Source: Oehlia diaphana
Lineage: Eukaryota; Glomeromycota; Glomeromycetes; Glomerales; Glomeraceae
Assembly (NCBI GenBank): GCA_003833135.1
Contig: QZLH01000015.1
Span: forward strand, 2,805 to 66,804
Reading direction: 5' to 3'
Length of the DNA: 64,000 nt
Position 1 is the first letter of the stretch; each line of letters opens with the position of its first letter. Of this stretch, positions 21,637 to 32,814 are shown in pieces. Position numbers and translations under genes: made by a program. Under the pieces are notes generated by a model. The model saw only the letters and a list, made by a program, of their open reading frames with translations, made no database searches and was not told the DNA's origin.

Positions 21637-22233
21637 TTATCGACTTTTATTAATTTTAATGCACTTTCCTGATTAAATTTAAGTAAAATAAAAGATTGAC
21701 GTATATGAATATAAAATAATGAAACAATATACAATACAGCAATATATTTACAAATACTTACTACCATTATCATTATTTTCAACATTTGATTCTTCAATTT
21801 TACGTTTTCTTGAAATAATTGAACTATTAGTATTATTTGCATTTTGGTTATGAACCGTTAATGGATTTTGAATTGTAAAATTTAAACTTGGATTAGATGA
21901 ACTGAATAACATAAAATCGGATTAATATAAAATTTATTTTAATACGACTTGCTTATCAAACTTATTTAAGTACCTTAGGGTATTATTAATGTCAAATTCA
22001 TAAGCTTTTGTAATGTATTCTTGTAATGACCTACTTGTATATATAGCTTCTGAATGGCGGTATACAGTAAAGTGAGGACTGAGCTTCTTTGAATTTATTA
22101 AGTCTCTTCTTTTTAATTCAGCCTCATTAAATTGCCCAATATTTTTATTTCTAAAATACCAACTACCAAGAATTTCACAAACTTTTTTCATAGATGGTCT
22201 TTCTTGAGGATCAGAGCTCCAACAACTATTCAT
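21637..22233 (-). pseudogene. 5'-truncated TKL-type protein kinase gene, intact 3' exons
   Basis: Only the end of a kinase remains. Exon 22233-21974 begins in the last catalytic-domain helix (CWSSDPQERPS, the C-W-x-x-D-P-x-x-R-P-S motif) and continues into a tail (WYFRNKNIGQFNEAELKRRD, then TSRSLQEYITKAYEFDINN). Exons 21901-21762 and 21668-21637 follow, with proper GT-AG introns. The three exons sum to 432 bases and encode 143 residues without a stop, including a basic SRKRKIEES patch that could be a nuclear signal. The intact kinase at 25859-28321 has the same tail and intron phases. Homology stops abruptly at about 22235, next to a palindrome, so glycine loop, HRD and DLG parts are gone. 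It cannot be an active kinase. Confidence 0.75.
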
Positions 22234-22265
22234 TAGAATATATATATATATTTTAATCTCGCTAA

Positions 22266-22279
22266 CACGGATATCCGTG
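22266..22279. repeat. 14-bp perfect palindrome at the kinase breakpoint
   Basis: CACGGATATCCGTG, followed by TTTTCACGGAAATTTTTACGG. It lies 30 bases outside the point where kinase homology ends, and similar CACGG-CCGTG strings occur between the Sel1 genes at about 15130-15190. It could be the end of an inserted element. Confidence 0.5.
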
Positions 22280-22898
22280 AATATATCATGTTTTCACGGA
22301 AATTTTTACGGAAATCACTGAGTAATAATGGAAATATTCTGACAAAAATTTTTTATAGGGCAATTCTTTATAGGATTTATATATTCATATCCGAAATATG
22401 ACTTTATAGTGATGTTATGTTTAATTCTGTTCTTAATTAACCGAAAATTTAACATTGTAAATTAATTTTTATTGAAAGAAGAGTATCATAATTATCATAA
22501 TTTACAAAATGATTATAATAATAGCAACAATATTTATTCATATACAGTCGACTCCCTCTATAGGCATACCCCTTGGGACCAAAAAATATGGTGTGATTAT
22601 AAAATTACTAATACTATAAAAGAGGGGGGTTTTTTTTAATAAGTTTATTAGTAACTTGGGTTAACGTAAATGTGCTTATAAGGAGGGTGTGATTATACCT
22701 GAGTATGCCTATAGAGGGGGTCGATTGTATATTTGTTCTATGATAAATATCTAATCTAAATTCTAAAAATTTATATTTTTAACAGCCACGTACAAGTCGG
22801 ATTACGTAATTCTGAAATATTTATTGATTATAATTATTAAAAATATTATTAAGACAAATATAAAAATAAAAATATTTTTGTTTTATTTAAACAGCGCA
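22280..22898. other. Intergenic with a complete pogo-like MITE
   Basis: Apart from the MITE at 22545-22727 nothing is recognised. Confidence 0.5.
22545..22727. mobile_element. 183-bp pogo/Tc1-like MITE
   Basis: The left end CAGTCGACTCCCTCTATAGG and the right end (inverse CAATCGACCCCCTCTATAGG) match at 18 of 20 positions, and similarity continues inward. TA flanks both sides (22543-22544 and 22728-22729). Just inside the left end is the GGGACCAAAAA block often seen in pogo/Tigger-type ends. It has no coding capacity. A related but incomplete copy lies at 13100. Confidence 0.75.
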
Positions 22899-23138
22899 TT
22901 ACCAAAATGAGGAGCCGTTAAAGAATTGATCAACCAGCTGATTGTTTACACCCTGCTGACGTGGAAAATTTACGATTCGGTTCAATGTATCTTCCTGAAT
23001 AGTATCAGATACATTTAATTGAATATTTCTTCGATAATATACTCCATTTGTGTTCCTTTGTCTGTAGCCATTTCGTCTTATTCTTGAAGTACGCATCGGA
23101 CCATAATTAATTACTACAGTTGGATTTGAAGAAGACAT
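22899..23138 (-). CDS. Small basic protein, QFFNGS family (member B)
   Basis: 79 residues from ATG 23138-23136 (MSSSNPTVVINYG). A Ser/Val/Ile N terminus is followed by an Arg-rich centre (RTSRIRRNGYRQRN) and a C-terminal segment EDTLNRIVNFPRQQGVNN ending QLVDQFFNGSSFW. Against member A (5840-6061) it shares the N-terminal S-rich start with a branched-chain hydrophobic run, YRR in the centre, the E-E/D-T-L-x-R helix, the NN spacer and QFFNGS near the end. Intronless. No known domain or localisation signal is visible. Conservation between two distant loci argues against a chance ORF. Confidence 0.6.
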   Translation of the reverse strand: MSSSNPTVVINYGPMRTSRIRRNGYRQRNTNGVYYRRNIQLNVSDTIQEDTLNRIVNFPRQQGVNNQLVDQFFNGSSFW

Positions 23139-25858
23139 CGTGTATACTTTTTTTTTTTTTTAAAAAAAAATAATACTTTGTGATATAAAAACAAAAAAAA
23201 AAAAAAAAATTACAACTCGACGTATTTATATATCGTAAACAAAATTAAATGTTAATTTAAAATTGATCTGATTGTCCATGAATGCTGGGGTCTGTGTGAA
23301 GATACATAATTTATGTGGCTGAAAGAACATTATTGTGCAAAGCATTTATTCCGAATATTTAATAATTAAGCAGGATACCTATTTAATAATCTAAAAGATA
23401 TGCCCTTTATATGTGATTTTCCTCCTAAAAGGAGTGCATACTTGACAAGGTTTGAACCAATTATTAAATATTATCAGCCATAAAAAAAAAAATTTTTTAA
23501 TACATAGAATTAAGATTTTATGATTATCTTTAGGATTTTTTTTATTTACATCTGGGACAATGGTCCAAGTGATCATAATTATATGTATTTATATGGATAA
23601 CTATAGAGTGAGTTGATTATAATATGTTCTACAAAGTACAAACTCCCTATTTACTATTTATTTATTTTAACTCTTTCTAATCATGTCTTTACCCCTTGCA
23701 TCATCCTGCTAAGTCATTCCATATTTTTTACCTATTAATAGGTATTTTAATTTTTTATAGCGCTGAGCACGTGATATACGTTCATTGTAAGAAATTACAT
23801 AATAAATGACCTATTGTTCTTGCAGATCGTGCGCGACAACAATATACGATATTATTCTATCTGATATTGCTCCATTTGACTAAAGATCTTTTACACAAAA
23901 ATTTATAATACGAAAATCAATAAATAATTATAAGCATGATAGCAATCCATGTATGGTTTAATATATTAAATTATAAATCTCCAAATAGAATCAATCAGCG
24001 AGACGCGATTCCTGACATAATGATATTAATAAAATGAAAGAAATAAAGAAAGAAGATTTCTTTCTGGTAAGTAAATAAAGAAACAGGGGTTTAAATAAAC
24101 GTAACTTTATTATATAAACAGTTCGTCATTCTATTCATTATGTTTCTTTTCCCCTTGAGAAGGCGTACTTTCGTATGCGAAATTTAGAGTCAACTCTTTT
24201 ATATGCACTCCCTATCATATACATGCATTTGAAAAAATATAATGCATCTACGAAGAGGATCAATTTGAATATATAGATTATATTTTTAGCGATGCATCAT
24301 TAATAGGTGTTAATTGTATAATCAAAAATTAATTTAGCCAGCGAGATATCAAATAATTTATTATAAGAATAAAAAAAAAAAAAAATTTTTTTTTTTTTTA
24401 TATCGGATATAATTCGATATAAAATTTTTGTGATTACGGCTAAATTTATTTTCATGCCAATTAAAAATAATACAATTTGATACCCGTCTAGTGTTTCTCT
24501 TTTTTTAGGTACCGTATTCCAAATATGATAATTTATTCATTCTCCTGAACCTTACTAATAATTGCTGGAATAAACACAAAGAAATATCAACAGAAATTAT
24601 TCCAAATGTATTAATTAATAGTAGTACAATATTTTACAATCATAAATTCATCAATCATATAACACAGAACTATATATTAATTTATTAATTAACAACTTAT
24701 TATAAATTATAATAAAGTTGTAGCTATTTAAAATTAAAGAATTGGGGTTGATTGTATTGATAAAATTATTGATGGAAGGAATGCTGATAACAATATAGTC
24801 ATCATAATAAGATTACTAAGAAACTTTAAAAAATTGTGTAAAATTACACGGATATTATCGGAGTATGTTAATTGTTCGAAAATAGAATGAAATTTTGTTC
24901 ATCAGTACATGTGGACGATAAATAATTTCCGAATATATCATATTCAATTAAATAATCAAACTTAATTTTGGCGAATTAAATTGATTATTAGATAATTTTG
25001 ATTTATCGCCTATCTTTGATTTTTTCGCCTTATACCTTATATGGTCAATGAATCAACGTATTCAGGGATTATTTTCATGTTCTGGTTTATATAAGCCCTT
25101 TATTGACCTTATTGTACGATTTTTTTTTGCTATTTAAAGTACTTGCACATGAATTTTGTACGCACAAAGAACTTTCTAATTATCCTTATTTGTACTAATT
25201 TTTATTATAGGACGTTTAATTACCGTTTAAATGTTTTTTTTTTCAAATTTTATACACTGCATTCATTGTTATTAAGGAGAATGTCGATCCTTGTGATTAT
25301 GAACTAGAACTTTTAGACCCTAATTGTTTTTTTTTAAAGTTTGGTCATTCATGTCAGCAGACCGAGTAAAAGAAATAACCCAGATTCTACTCCAAATTCC
25401 GTCCAGAATTTAAAAAGAGTAAAATGTAAATCATACTTGGAGACTCCTTAACTAGACGTTTACGATTAGAAAATGTGAAAAAAAAAAAAATAGTATAATT
25501 CGACATTTTTTGGTAAAAAAGGTGAAGCAAGTTATTCAAAATACCAAATTTTTTTACAAATTTACAAGTATTTTGCAGTGTTCATATAAATAGAATAATA
25601 AAAAAAAGAAAAGAAAAATTCTAACTAAAAATTTTAGACATATAGACAAACTATACAAACTAGAGGTGCAAACTTTACCGACGCAACTGCCGTAACAAAG
25701 TTACGTCACTGTAGATGCTCACATATAATATCGAGCTACGTCACGAGTTACAACCTTTCATTGACTTAATGAGTGACGTATCTAAAAAAAGAAAAAGCTG
25801 CATATATATATACTGTATATATATCGCCCTAATACAAACGAAAAAAAATAATAATTTT
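23139..25858. other. 2.7-kb intergenic region
   Basis: AT-rich with poly-A/poly-T inverted runs (for example 24371-24401). One hAT-like end lies at 25664. No gene can be supported; a minus frame at 23391-23576 has no recognisable content. Confidence 0.5.
25664..25800. mobile_element. hAT-like end, solitary
   Basis: TAGAGGTGCAAACTTTACC followed by a cluster of GTTACGTCAC-type strings is closely similar to the inverted right end of the element at 35995-36732 (TAGTGGTGCAAACTTTTGA, then AAGTGACGTAAC). No partner end was found, so this is a fragment; the right boundary is approximate. Confidence 0.4.
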
Positions 25859-28321
25859 TTATGATAGACTTGAATTACTATTAATTTTAATGTGTTTTCC
25901 TAATTAAGATGAAAAATCAATATATTAATTAAAATTAATAAAGAATAAACAACATATACAAAATACAAATACTTACCACTATTATCATAATTTTCAACAT
26001 CTGATTCTTCAATTTTACGTTTTCTTGAAGTAATTATATTCGAAATAATCGGCCTGTTAGTATGAATTGTAACTTGGTGATGAGTAATTGATTGGCTTTG
26101 AATTGTAGGGTTTTTACTTGGAGCAAACGAACTGAATATTTTAAATCACATTAATCACATATTAAATACCTTGGAATATTATTAATGTCAAGCTCATAAG
26201 CTTTTGTAATGTATCCTAATAAAAAATTATATAAATCAATTTATTTATATGAAAAAAAAAAGAAATCAACGTTTATTAATCGTTATTTACCTATTGTACC
26301 TTGTAATGACCTACTTGTATATATAGCTTCTGAATGGCGGTTTTCAATAAATTTAGGACCAAGTTTCTTTGATTTTATTAACTCTGTTCTTTTTAATTCA
26401 GCCTCATTAAATTGCCCAATATTTCTATTTCTAAAATACCAACCACCAAGAATTTCACGAACCTCTTTAATAGAAGGTCTTTTTTTGGGATCTGCATCCC
26501 AACAACGTTTCATTAGATTAGCATAACACTCTGGTGTATCTTCTGTAATTGCAGGTCTTGTACCATCAATAATTTGATAAATAAGTGCGTGATCATGTCC
26601 AATATTAGCAAAAGGTTTGCAACCTGTTGTAAGTTCCCACATAATCATACCCATACTATAAACGTCAGATTCTTTAGAAAATGCAAAACCTTGAAATATT
26701 TCCGGCGCAATGTATGGTATTACTCCGTATATTTCATTATTCAATAAAATAGTATTTGCAGGCTGTGACAATCCTAAATCCCCAATTTTCCATCGATATC
26801 TTGCAGCCACTGACATATTTGAGTCAAATAATATGTTACCACTGTGAATGTCTCGATGTATAAAGTTTGAATTGTGAATATTTTCAAGGCTAATATAAAA
26901 ATAAGTTAATAAGTTAGTACTCGTTGCAATCATTAAAAAATACATATATATGTATTTCAAATATAGTAATTACCCTTCCGAAATTTGCCATAAAATATAC
27001 AGTTTTTCTTTATTCCATGTAATATCTGTAAAATTATTTTTCAAATAAAAATGTAAGTCCCCTCCTGATGCATACTTCATTACCAACATATAAGTTTCGG
27101 ATATAGGATCTTTTGTAAATCCATAATGCCTAATAAGATGATGTTTAAATTTATAGCAGTAACGGCTTGATTTTATCTAAATTTAATAAAAAAAAAAGAT
27201 TAAATTTACAAAATCACGTGATTGTGACACAGACTGATAATTATATACTGTACCTCATTTAAAAAATGGTCACTGTCTTCAAATCCTTTTATAGCAACAA
27301 TCTCATTTTCTTTTCTAGAAGAAATTCGATCTCTCATTGGACCATCCTTCCATATTGCTCGATATATGGTACCAAATCCTCCTCTTGCTATTTCTTCTTT
27401 ATCTTTAATTTGAGAATACGGTATCCATTCGATCATCGGTTCGGGTTGAACAATACCATATTTATCACGTATCAACTTATAAATATCCAATAACTTGCCT
27501 TTCTTTTTTATCTGATCAATAATCTTATCTAACTCTAAATTGTTATAAAATTCAAATCTTAAATCATATAAAAAACGGTCTAATTCACTATTCCCGCTGC
27601 TGGCGTATGTGAAATCAATGGTGTTATACAATATTCTTTTACATTTTTTACATGTAGACTTATCTGTAAAACCAAAAATAATGTTGGTAGTTAAACAATA
27701 TCTACATCCAATGTAATTTACATAGCAATGTCCGCAATACTTTTGACTTTGTGATGACGTGGATTTTAGTTTTAAATCACAAGCTATGCAATTAGGGTGA
27801 TCATCCCACCATGGTAAATAAAGAATTGGAATGGGTCTTTTAATCAGAGTTGATTCTATCCATCCAGAGGAAATCAAATAGCAATTTGAACACATTTCTA
27901 ATTTATTTTGGTTATTGTTATGAATATATTTATTACATAAAGTGCACCATTTTTCACATTCGGAAAACTTGCCGGTACAATAATCGCCAAAGCATATTTG
28001 TTTGAACAATGAAATCTCCGAACAATATTTGCACCATTCTTGAATATTTGATACAAGTGATTCCTTATTCCCGTTTTCGCTACATTCTGAGTTCATGCGT
28101 ATAATTACATCTAAGTATGAATTATTAAACGGTTTATCAGCTATACCGTCGATATAATGTGATAAACATTTTTTGCAATATTTTTGGGCGCCAACGAGAG
28201 TTTGAAAGTATTTATCTCCACAACGAAAACAATTTTGATCATTCCAATTATTAGTAATAAACAAAATTGGGATAGGAGTAGGATTTAAATTAGGTGTTGG
28301 ATCATTATTAACATTCTCCAT
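25859..28321 (-). CDS. TKL-type protein kinase with duplicated Cys-rich N terminus
   Basis: Six exons: 28321-27254, 27176-26974, 26889-26291, 26215-26170, 26131-25977, 25899-25859. All five introns are GT-AG and the 2112-base coding sequence is in frame, giving 703 residues. Residues 16-57 and 163-204 are a gap-free internal duplication (PIPIL, then C-x2-C, then KYC-x2-C); further CxxC pairs lie between and after, so this half probably binds zinc. The kinase domain spans about 305-585: glycine loop RGGFGTIY (about 313-319), VAIK with Lys345, HRDIHSGN with catalytic Asp437, DLG (461-463) in place of DFG, and APE (485-487). All residues needed for catalysis are present. The tail carries SRKRKIEES, a possible nuclear signal. 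Substrate unknown; the family is greatly expanded in mycorrhizal fungi. Confidence 0.88.
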
Positions 28322-29086
28322 TATGTTGAATTAAAAAAAAAAAAAACTTACGGATTTTTGACGTTATTTATAATTTACGGTTAAAAGCAGTTGTTTATAA
28401 TTTAAGGCGTTATTGTCTTATGGCGTGATAATACCTTATGACGTTATACCACTTTTATGGCGTTAACAATCTTTAAAAGATTTAGATGAGATGGCGTTTT
28501 GTTGATAAGACAATAGAATTCTAAAATAACATTCCAACTAGGTTGCTAGATTTTTGCACATGTTTCAGAAATTGCTGCCTGGAAGTACTTTATCGAAGGT
28601 TAATATCGCCATCTAAATATTGTAATGATAATATTTATTAACATACTAAACTGTGTTTGAAAGATTTTGGTTTATTTTTTAATTGGTCGTTTATTCTACT
28701 TTGTTTGTTGATTTGAAAAGTTTAGTTGAAAGAAGCTCTCAAGTTAAAGAATTTGGCCTACGTTTATACTTAGACAATATCAATTTTATAATTTATAAAT
28801 TATCGTAAATTAAAAAAAAAAAAGAAACAAAGAAAAATTTATCAATAATTTGGTAATTAAATATTTACTTAAAATGGTTTATTAATAAAATCGTGATGCA
28901 TAATAATCGATTGATTGTCAGGGATGGGGAATGGGGGAACTTTCAGTGATCAACAAATATGGTTAGTACTGCTGCATTAATCATTCATAGGTACGACAAT
29001 AACAATCCCCATTGATATATACACAAATTTGGTTAATCAGATTTTAAACTAAAAATAAATTTTTATTTTCAAAATGAAACATACGA
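28322..29086. other. Kinase upstream region with a recurring motif
   Basis: Within 28355-28500, upstream of the kinase start, strings of the form TTATGRCGT or AAGGCGTTAT occur five or six times (for example TTATGGCGTGATA, TTATGACGTTATA, TTATGGCGTTAAC). They may be regulatory sites or remains of an ACGT-rich transposon end. The remainder is featureless up to the 3' end of the BTB gene. Confidence 0.35.
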
Positions 29087-30570
29087 TTAGGTAGATATTT
29101 TCAAAGAGATTTTATATATTTCATAATCCTCAATGAAAAATAAATTTTTACATTGAATTCTTTTTTCATAATATTTATGATTATAAATTCCATTTGGTAA
29201 AAATTGTAAATCTCCAAACCCAATCGCATTAACAAAATTTTTAATCGCAAAATTTTGATATTTAATTCTACTTAATATATAAGAATCAGATTCTAATTTA
29301 GAATTATCAAAAGAAAATATAAAAGAATTATTAACAGGTATCCAATCATAATCCGATGAATTCCAAGTTTTTGGATTATATCCTCCGACCACAATATCTG
29401 ACCCTTCTAATTTTATTACAATCAATGTTGAAGTCTTAAAATAACACATGTTACAAAATGTGTGTAAATTCATTCCATCCCAACTACCACGATTTATAAG
29501 TTCCAAATTATAATTATTTAAAATATTATGTTCAATTTTATTATCATTATTATATATCCAGTTCAATATAATATTTGTTTGTTTTAAACTAATTATATCA
29601 GAATTTAAATTTTTTGTCGGCCTTCTCGTTAATGAATCAACTATTAACGTATCATCCTTTGTACAAAGATGATATTCGACCAATTTAACTATTAAATCAT
29701 TCGAAAATAATTTTCTTAATGGCCAAATCACATTATAAAATTCATCGCTGGTAAGTGTAAATAATCTGATATGCTTTAATAATTCATGTAATCTATTTTT
29801 TAACTCCTCATAATCTTCTTGTGTTAATTCTGATATTTTTGAATTAATTTGAGGCCTTTGCTTCATTCCCCAATTTATCACATAATTAAAAATTTCAATT
29901 TCTTTATACGCAAGTTCTTTCTTTATAACGATATTTAATAAACTTTCGTCTATTAAATGAAAATCATTCGATTCAAACATTAATTCAGGACTTTTGCAAA
30001 TTAATTCTTCACAATATTCTTGAATGACTCCAAACCCCTCGTATTTGATGGAAGCATTATAAATCTTTACATAGTTTTGTTGTACCAATTTAACTTTGTT
30101 ATGAATAATGTATTCCTTAATAGGCTCAAGTAATTCAACAAGATTTAACTCATCGGCGGCATCGAGGAAGTCAATCATGTAAATTTGATTGCTTGCATCT
30201 TCGAGAGAATACTTCCCAGTATAATAATACCTAATGATAACGATAATGTTCGATTAATGTTCCATATAATCAATGATTTATAAAAAAATATATATATATA
30301 AATATTATTCACTTACTCTAAAAGTATACTGAAGACTTGTGGCTTAATATTTGGTTTCTTAAAAACAATAACATTATCTTCTTTTTTGGTCCATTCATTG
30401 TAAAATGCCGCTTGAAAATATTTCGATCTTGTTCCTAAAACAATTGAATGAGCAGTGAATGTTTCTACGTTATCATCTTCTCCAACAATTATTTTAACGT
30501 CATGGCTATTTGGATTATTACGAAGTCGAGAAATATCCTCTAAAAATTTGTTTCTTAAATTATTTGACAT
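29087..30570 (-). CDS. BTB-BACK-TLDc protein 1
   Basis: Two exons, 30570-30317 and 30230-29087, joined by an 86-base GT-AG intron in phase 2; the product has 465 residues. The BTB domain (about 20-125) begins HDVKIIVGEDD and includes AHSIVLGTRSKYFQAAF; the intron lies in it after SILL. A BACK-type helical region follows (about 135-240, with EIFNYVINWG and LTQEDYEELKNRLHEL). The C-terminal TLDc domain (about 285-460) shows LINRGSWDGMNLHTFC, VVGGYNPKTW, NSFIFSFD, YILSRIK, GFGDLQF and EDYEIY. BTB domains commonly recruit cullin-3; TLDc domains are linked to oxidative-stress and V-ATPase functions in other eukaryotes. The role here is not known. The F-box gene is divergently placed 684 bases upstream. 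Confidence 0.87.
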
Positions 30571-31254
30571 TTTTCAAAGAAATAAATTTATAATTTAAAT
30601 AAAAAAAAAAATTTAGAATACTTTGAATCACAAGTTGGAGTTACCTTCCTGGACTGTATCATTTATTTGCATATAAATATGCGGGTAAAATTAGTCACAC
30701 GAGAAGGATCAAGAAGGTAAATTTTTGTTTCTCCGAAACCTCAATTTTAAACAGGTTCTAATTCTTGTTTTGTGTTCACATGGATTATTACGCCAAAATA
30801 AACAAATACTAGTTTTACTAAAAATATATCTGTTCATGTGATCTCCTTTTTTACTGGGGTGGCCCGTAAGTCGTTCCTACTTCCTATATTATTTCTTATA
30901 TGAATATATTTCATGCTAGTTTTTTTTTCAGTGTGCATGAATGATTATTAATTATGTAATTATTTGTATTAAACTAAATTAAGGAACAACTCTTTTAACT
31001 CTTTATGGTATCAAAGAATTTTTGATCTCAAGAATCACGTGCAGTTACTTGGATTCTAGTCGGTATGCTCTCGAAGCAATTCTTTTCCATATTAAGTTTC
31101 AGTTCTCGGGCGGGGATCGGTAAATTTCGTGACTTTGTGCTATTTCAGTTAGCTCTTTTGATTGGCTAATTTAAATTGATGGTATGACAAAAAAAAAATA
31201 ATTTATAAGCAAAACTCGCAGATTTTCATCTTTTTACTTTCGTTACCCTTAGTC
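30571..31254. promoter_or_regulatory. Divergent promoter region, BTB 1 and F-box gene
   Basis: 684 bases separate the two divergent start codons. On the plus side AATTTATAAGC at about 31200 is a plausible TATA box 45-55 bases before the F-box ATG. On the minus side an AAATTATAAATTT string lies about 15-25 bases before the BTB ATG. No other motif is evident. Confidence 0.4.
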
Positions 31255-32814
31255 ATGACCCCTCAATTAAATTTTGATTGTCTGACTCGAATATTTAAGT
31301 TTATAATTGAAAAAGATGATGATTCATCATTATTATATTCTCCTTCTCTGGTGAATAAACTTTGGTGTCAAGCTGCTATTCCATTTTTATGGAGTAATCC
31401 ATGGAAGTTTAATAGTAATAGGAATAATTTACAATGGAAACGTAACATACTTATTAAAACTTATCTTTCATGTTTATATCAAGAATCAAGAGAAATTTTA
31501 ATTAATAAAGATTTTTTTAAAGAATTATTCTTAATTTTAAGTGACCATTCATCATCTCAAGAAACGATAAAAACTAACAAGGATGGTAAAAATTTACTTA
31601 TTAATAATATCCAAAATCGTCCGACGTTTGTTTATCCTGAATTCTTACGTCATTTGAAGTTGAATTCTTTGGTCTATGCCGTCAAATTTTGGTCTAAATC
31701 CAATCTTTCAGAATCTAATATTCAAACAGTTTATAAAAATACTCTTATAGAGATGATAAATTATCTTTTCAACAAATCAACCTGTTTATTCACGTTAGAT
31801 ATTAGATATTGTGATGGTGAGAATTACCAAAGTTTACAAATTCTTGCAAATCTTTTGGATACTTCTAATGGAAACATTAAAAGTCTTTTGGGACTTAAAA
31901 CTTTTGAATATAATCCTGGAACAATACCGGAATTAGATCGAATTTTTAAATCACTCTCAATAACAAGTCATAAAATTAAAAGAATACCTATTTATCCTGA
32001 TATTGTGATTGATAATTTAACGAAACTTATCAAAGTTCAAAAAAATATATCAGAAGTTATAGTAACGAATGGTTCTTACGATCCTTACGATTGGGAAGAA
32101 AGTGATGTTATAAGTATAATTATTGAAAGAGCATATTCAATCACTCATTTAACATTAGAAGATATTTATTTTCCACTTTCTTTTCTTTCATTATTTGTAA
32201 ATTTGAAAGAATTATTTTTAAAATCAACTCATTTTAATGAACATTGGAATCCATTATCTGAAATTTTTTTACCAAATTTACAAATGTTTCATTTTGAACC
32301 AAAAAATTCTGATATGAAATTAATTTCTAAATTTATATATAATAATCCTTATGAATTATTACAAATAAAAATAAAATGTGAAACTATTGAAAATTCTTTT
32401 TTAACAAAAGATTTATTTATAACGATGACAAATTATTGTCAAAATCTTACAATTTATGAAGGTCCAATTATTTCAAATGCAACGAAAGAATTAAAAGAAT
32501 TTTTAAAATCTTGTAAAAATTTATTAATCTTACATTTATATTCAATCAATAATAATTTAAATTATGAAAATTTTGATAATTTATTAAATGAAATTTCACA
32601 GATAATTCCAAAAAAGTTAAATACTTTAATAATTAGTGGAAGGTGGACAATTACTTCAAATTCTTTAGAAAATTTTTTAAAAAGTAGAGAATCTTTATCT
32701 TCAAAAAAGATCAGTTTTTATTGGGGTTCTCTGGTAAATTATGAAGGAAAATTTAGAAAAATCTGTAGTAAATATCGAAAGAAAGGAATTGTTGATAAGT
32801 ACGGAGATTTTTAA
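31255..32814 (+). CDS. F-box protein with leucine-rich C-terminal region
   Basis: An intronless 519-residue protein from ATG 31255. The N terminus (about 4-48) fits the F-box pattern used by this fungal family: LNFDCLTRIFKFI, then SLVNKLWCQAAIPFLWSNPW, the LVNKxW-xxAxPxLWxxP signature. After a helical linker, residues from about 170 onward contain irregular leucine-rich stretches (ITHLTLEDIYF, NLKELFLKS, NLTIYEG, KSCKNLLILHLYS) consistent with degenerate LRRs for substrate recognition. F-box proteins link substrates to SKP1-cullin-1 ubiquitin ligases. The substrate is unknown. Flanked on both sides by BTB-TLDc genes on the other strand. Confidence 0.82.
   Translation: MTPQLNFDCLTRIFKFIIEKDDDSSLLYSPSLVNKLWCQAAIPFLWSNPWKFNSNRNNLQWKRNILIKTYLSCLYQESREILINKDFFKELFLILSDHSSSQETIKTNKDGKNLLINNIQNRPTFVYPEFLRHLKLNSLVYAVKFWSKSNLSESNIQTVYKNTLIEMINYLFNKSTCLFTLDIRYCDGENYQSLQILANLLDTSNGNIKSLLGLKTFEYNPGTIPELDRIFKSLSITSHKIKRIPIYPDIVIDNLTKLIKVQKNISEVIVTNGSYDPYDWEESDVISIIIERAYSITHLTLEDIYFPLSFLSLFVNLKELFLKSTHFNEHWNPLSEIFLPNLQMFHFEPKNSDMKLISKFIYNNPYELLQIKIKCETIENSFLTKDLFITMTNYCQNLTIYEGPIISNATKELKEFLKSCKNLLILHLYSINNNLNYENFDNLLNEISQIIPKKLNTLIISGRWTITSNSLENFLKSRESLSSKKISFYWGSLVNYEGKFRKICSKYRKKGIVDKYGDF

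Noticed and set aside
24252..24332. Minor frame reading IFSDASLIGVNC, similar to RNase H cores of retroelements
   Set aside because: Only 26 codons with no supporting motif on either side.
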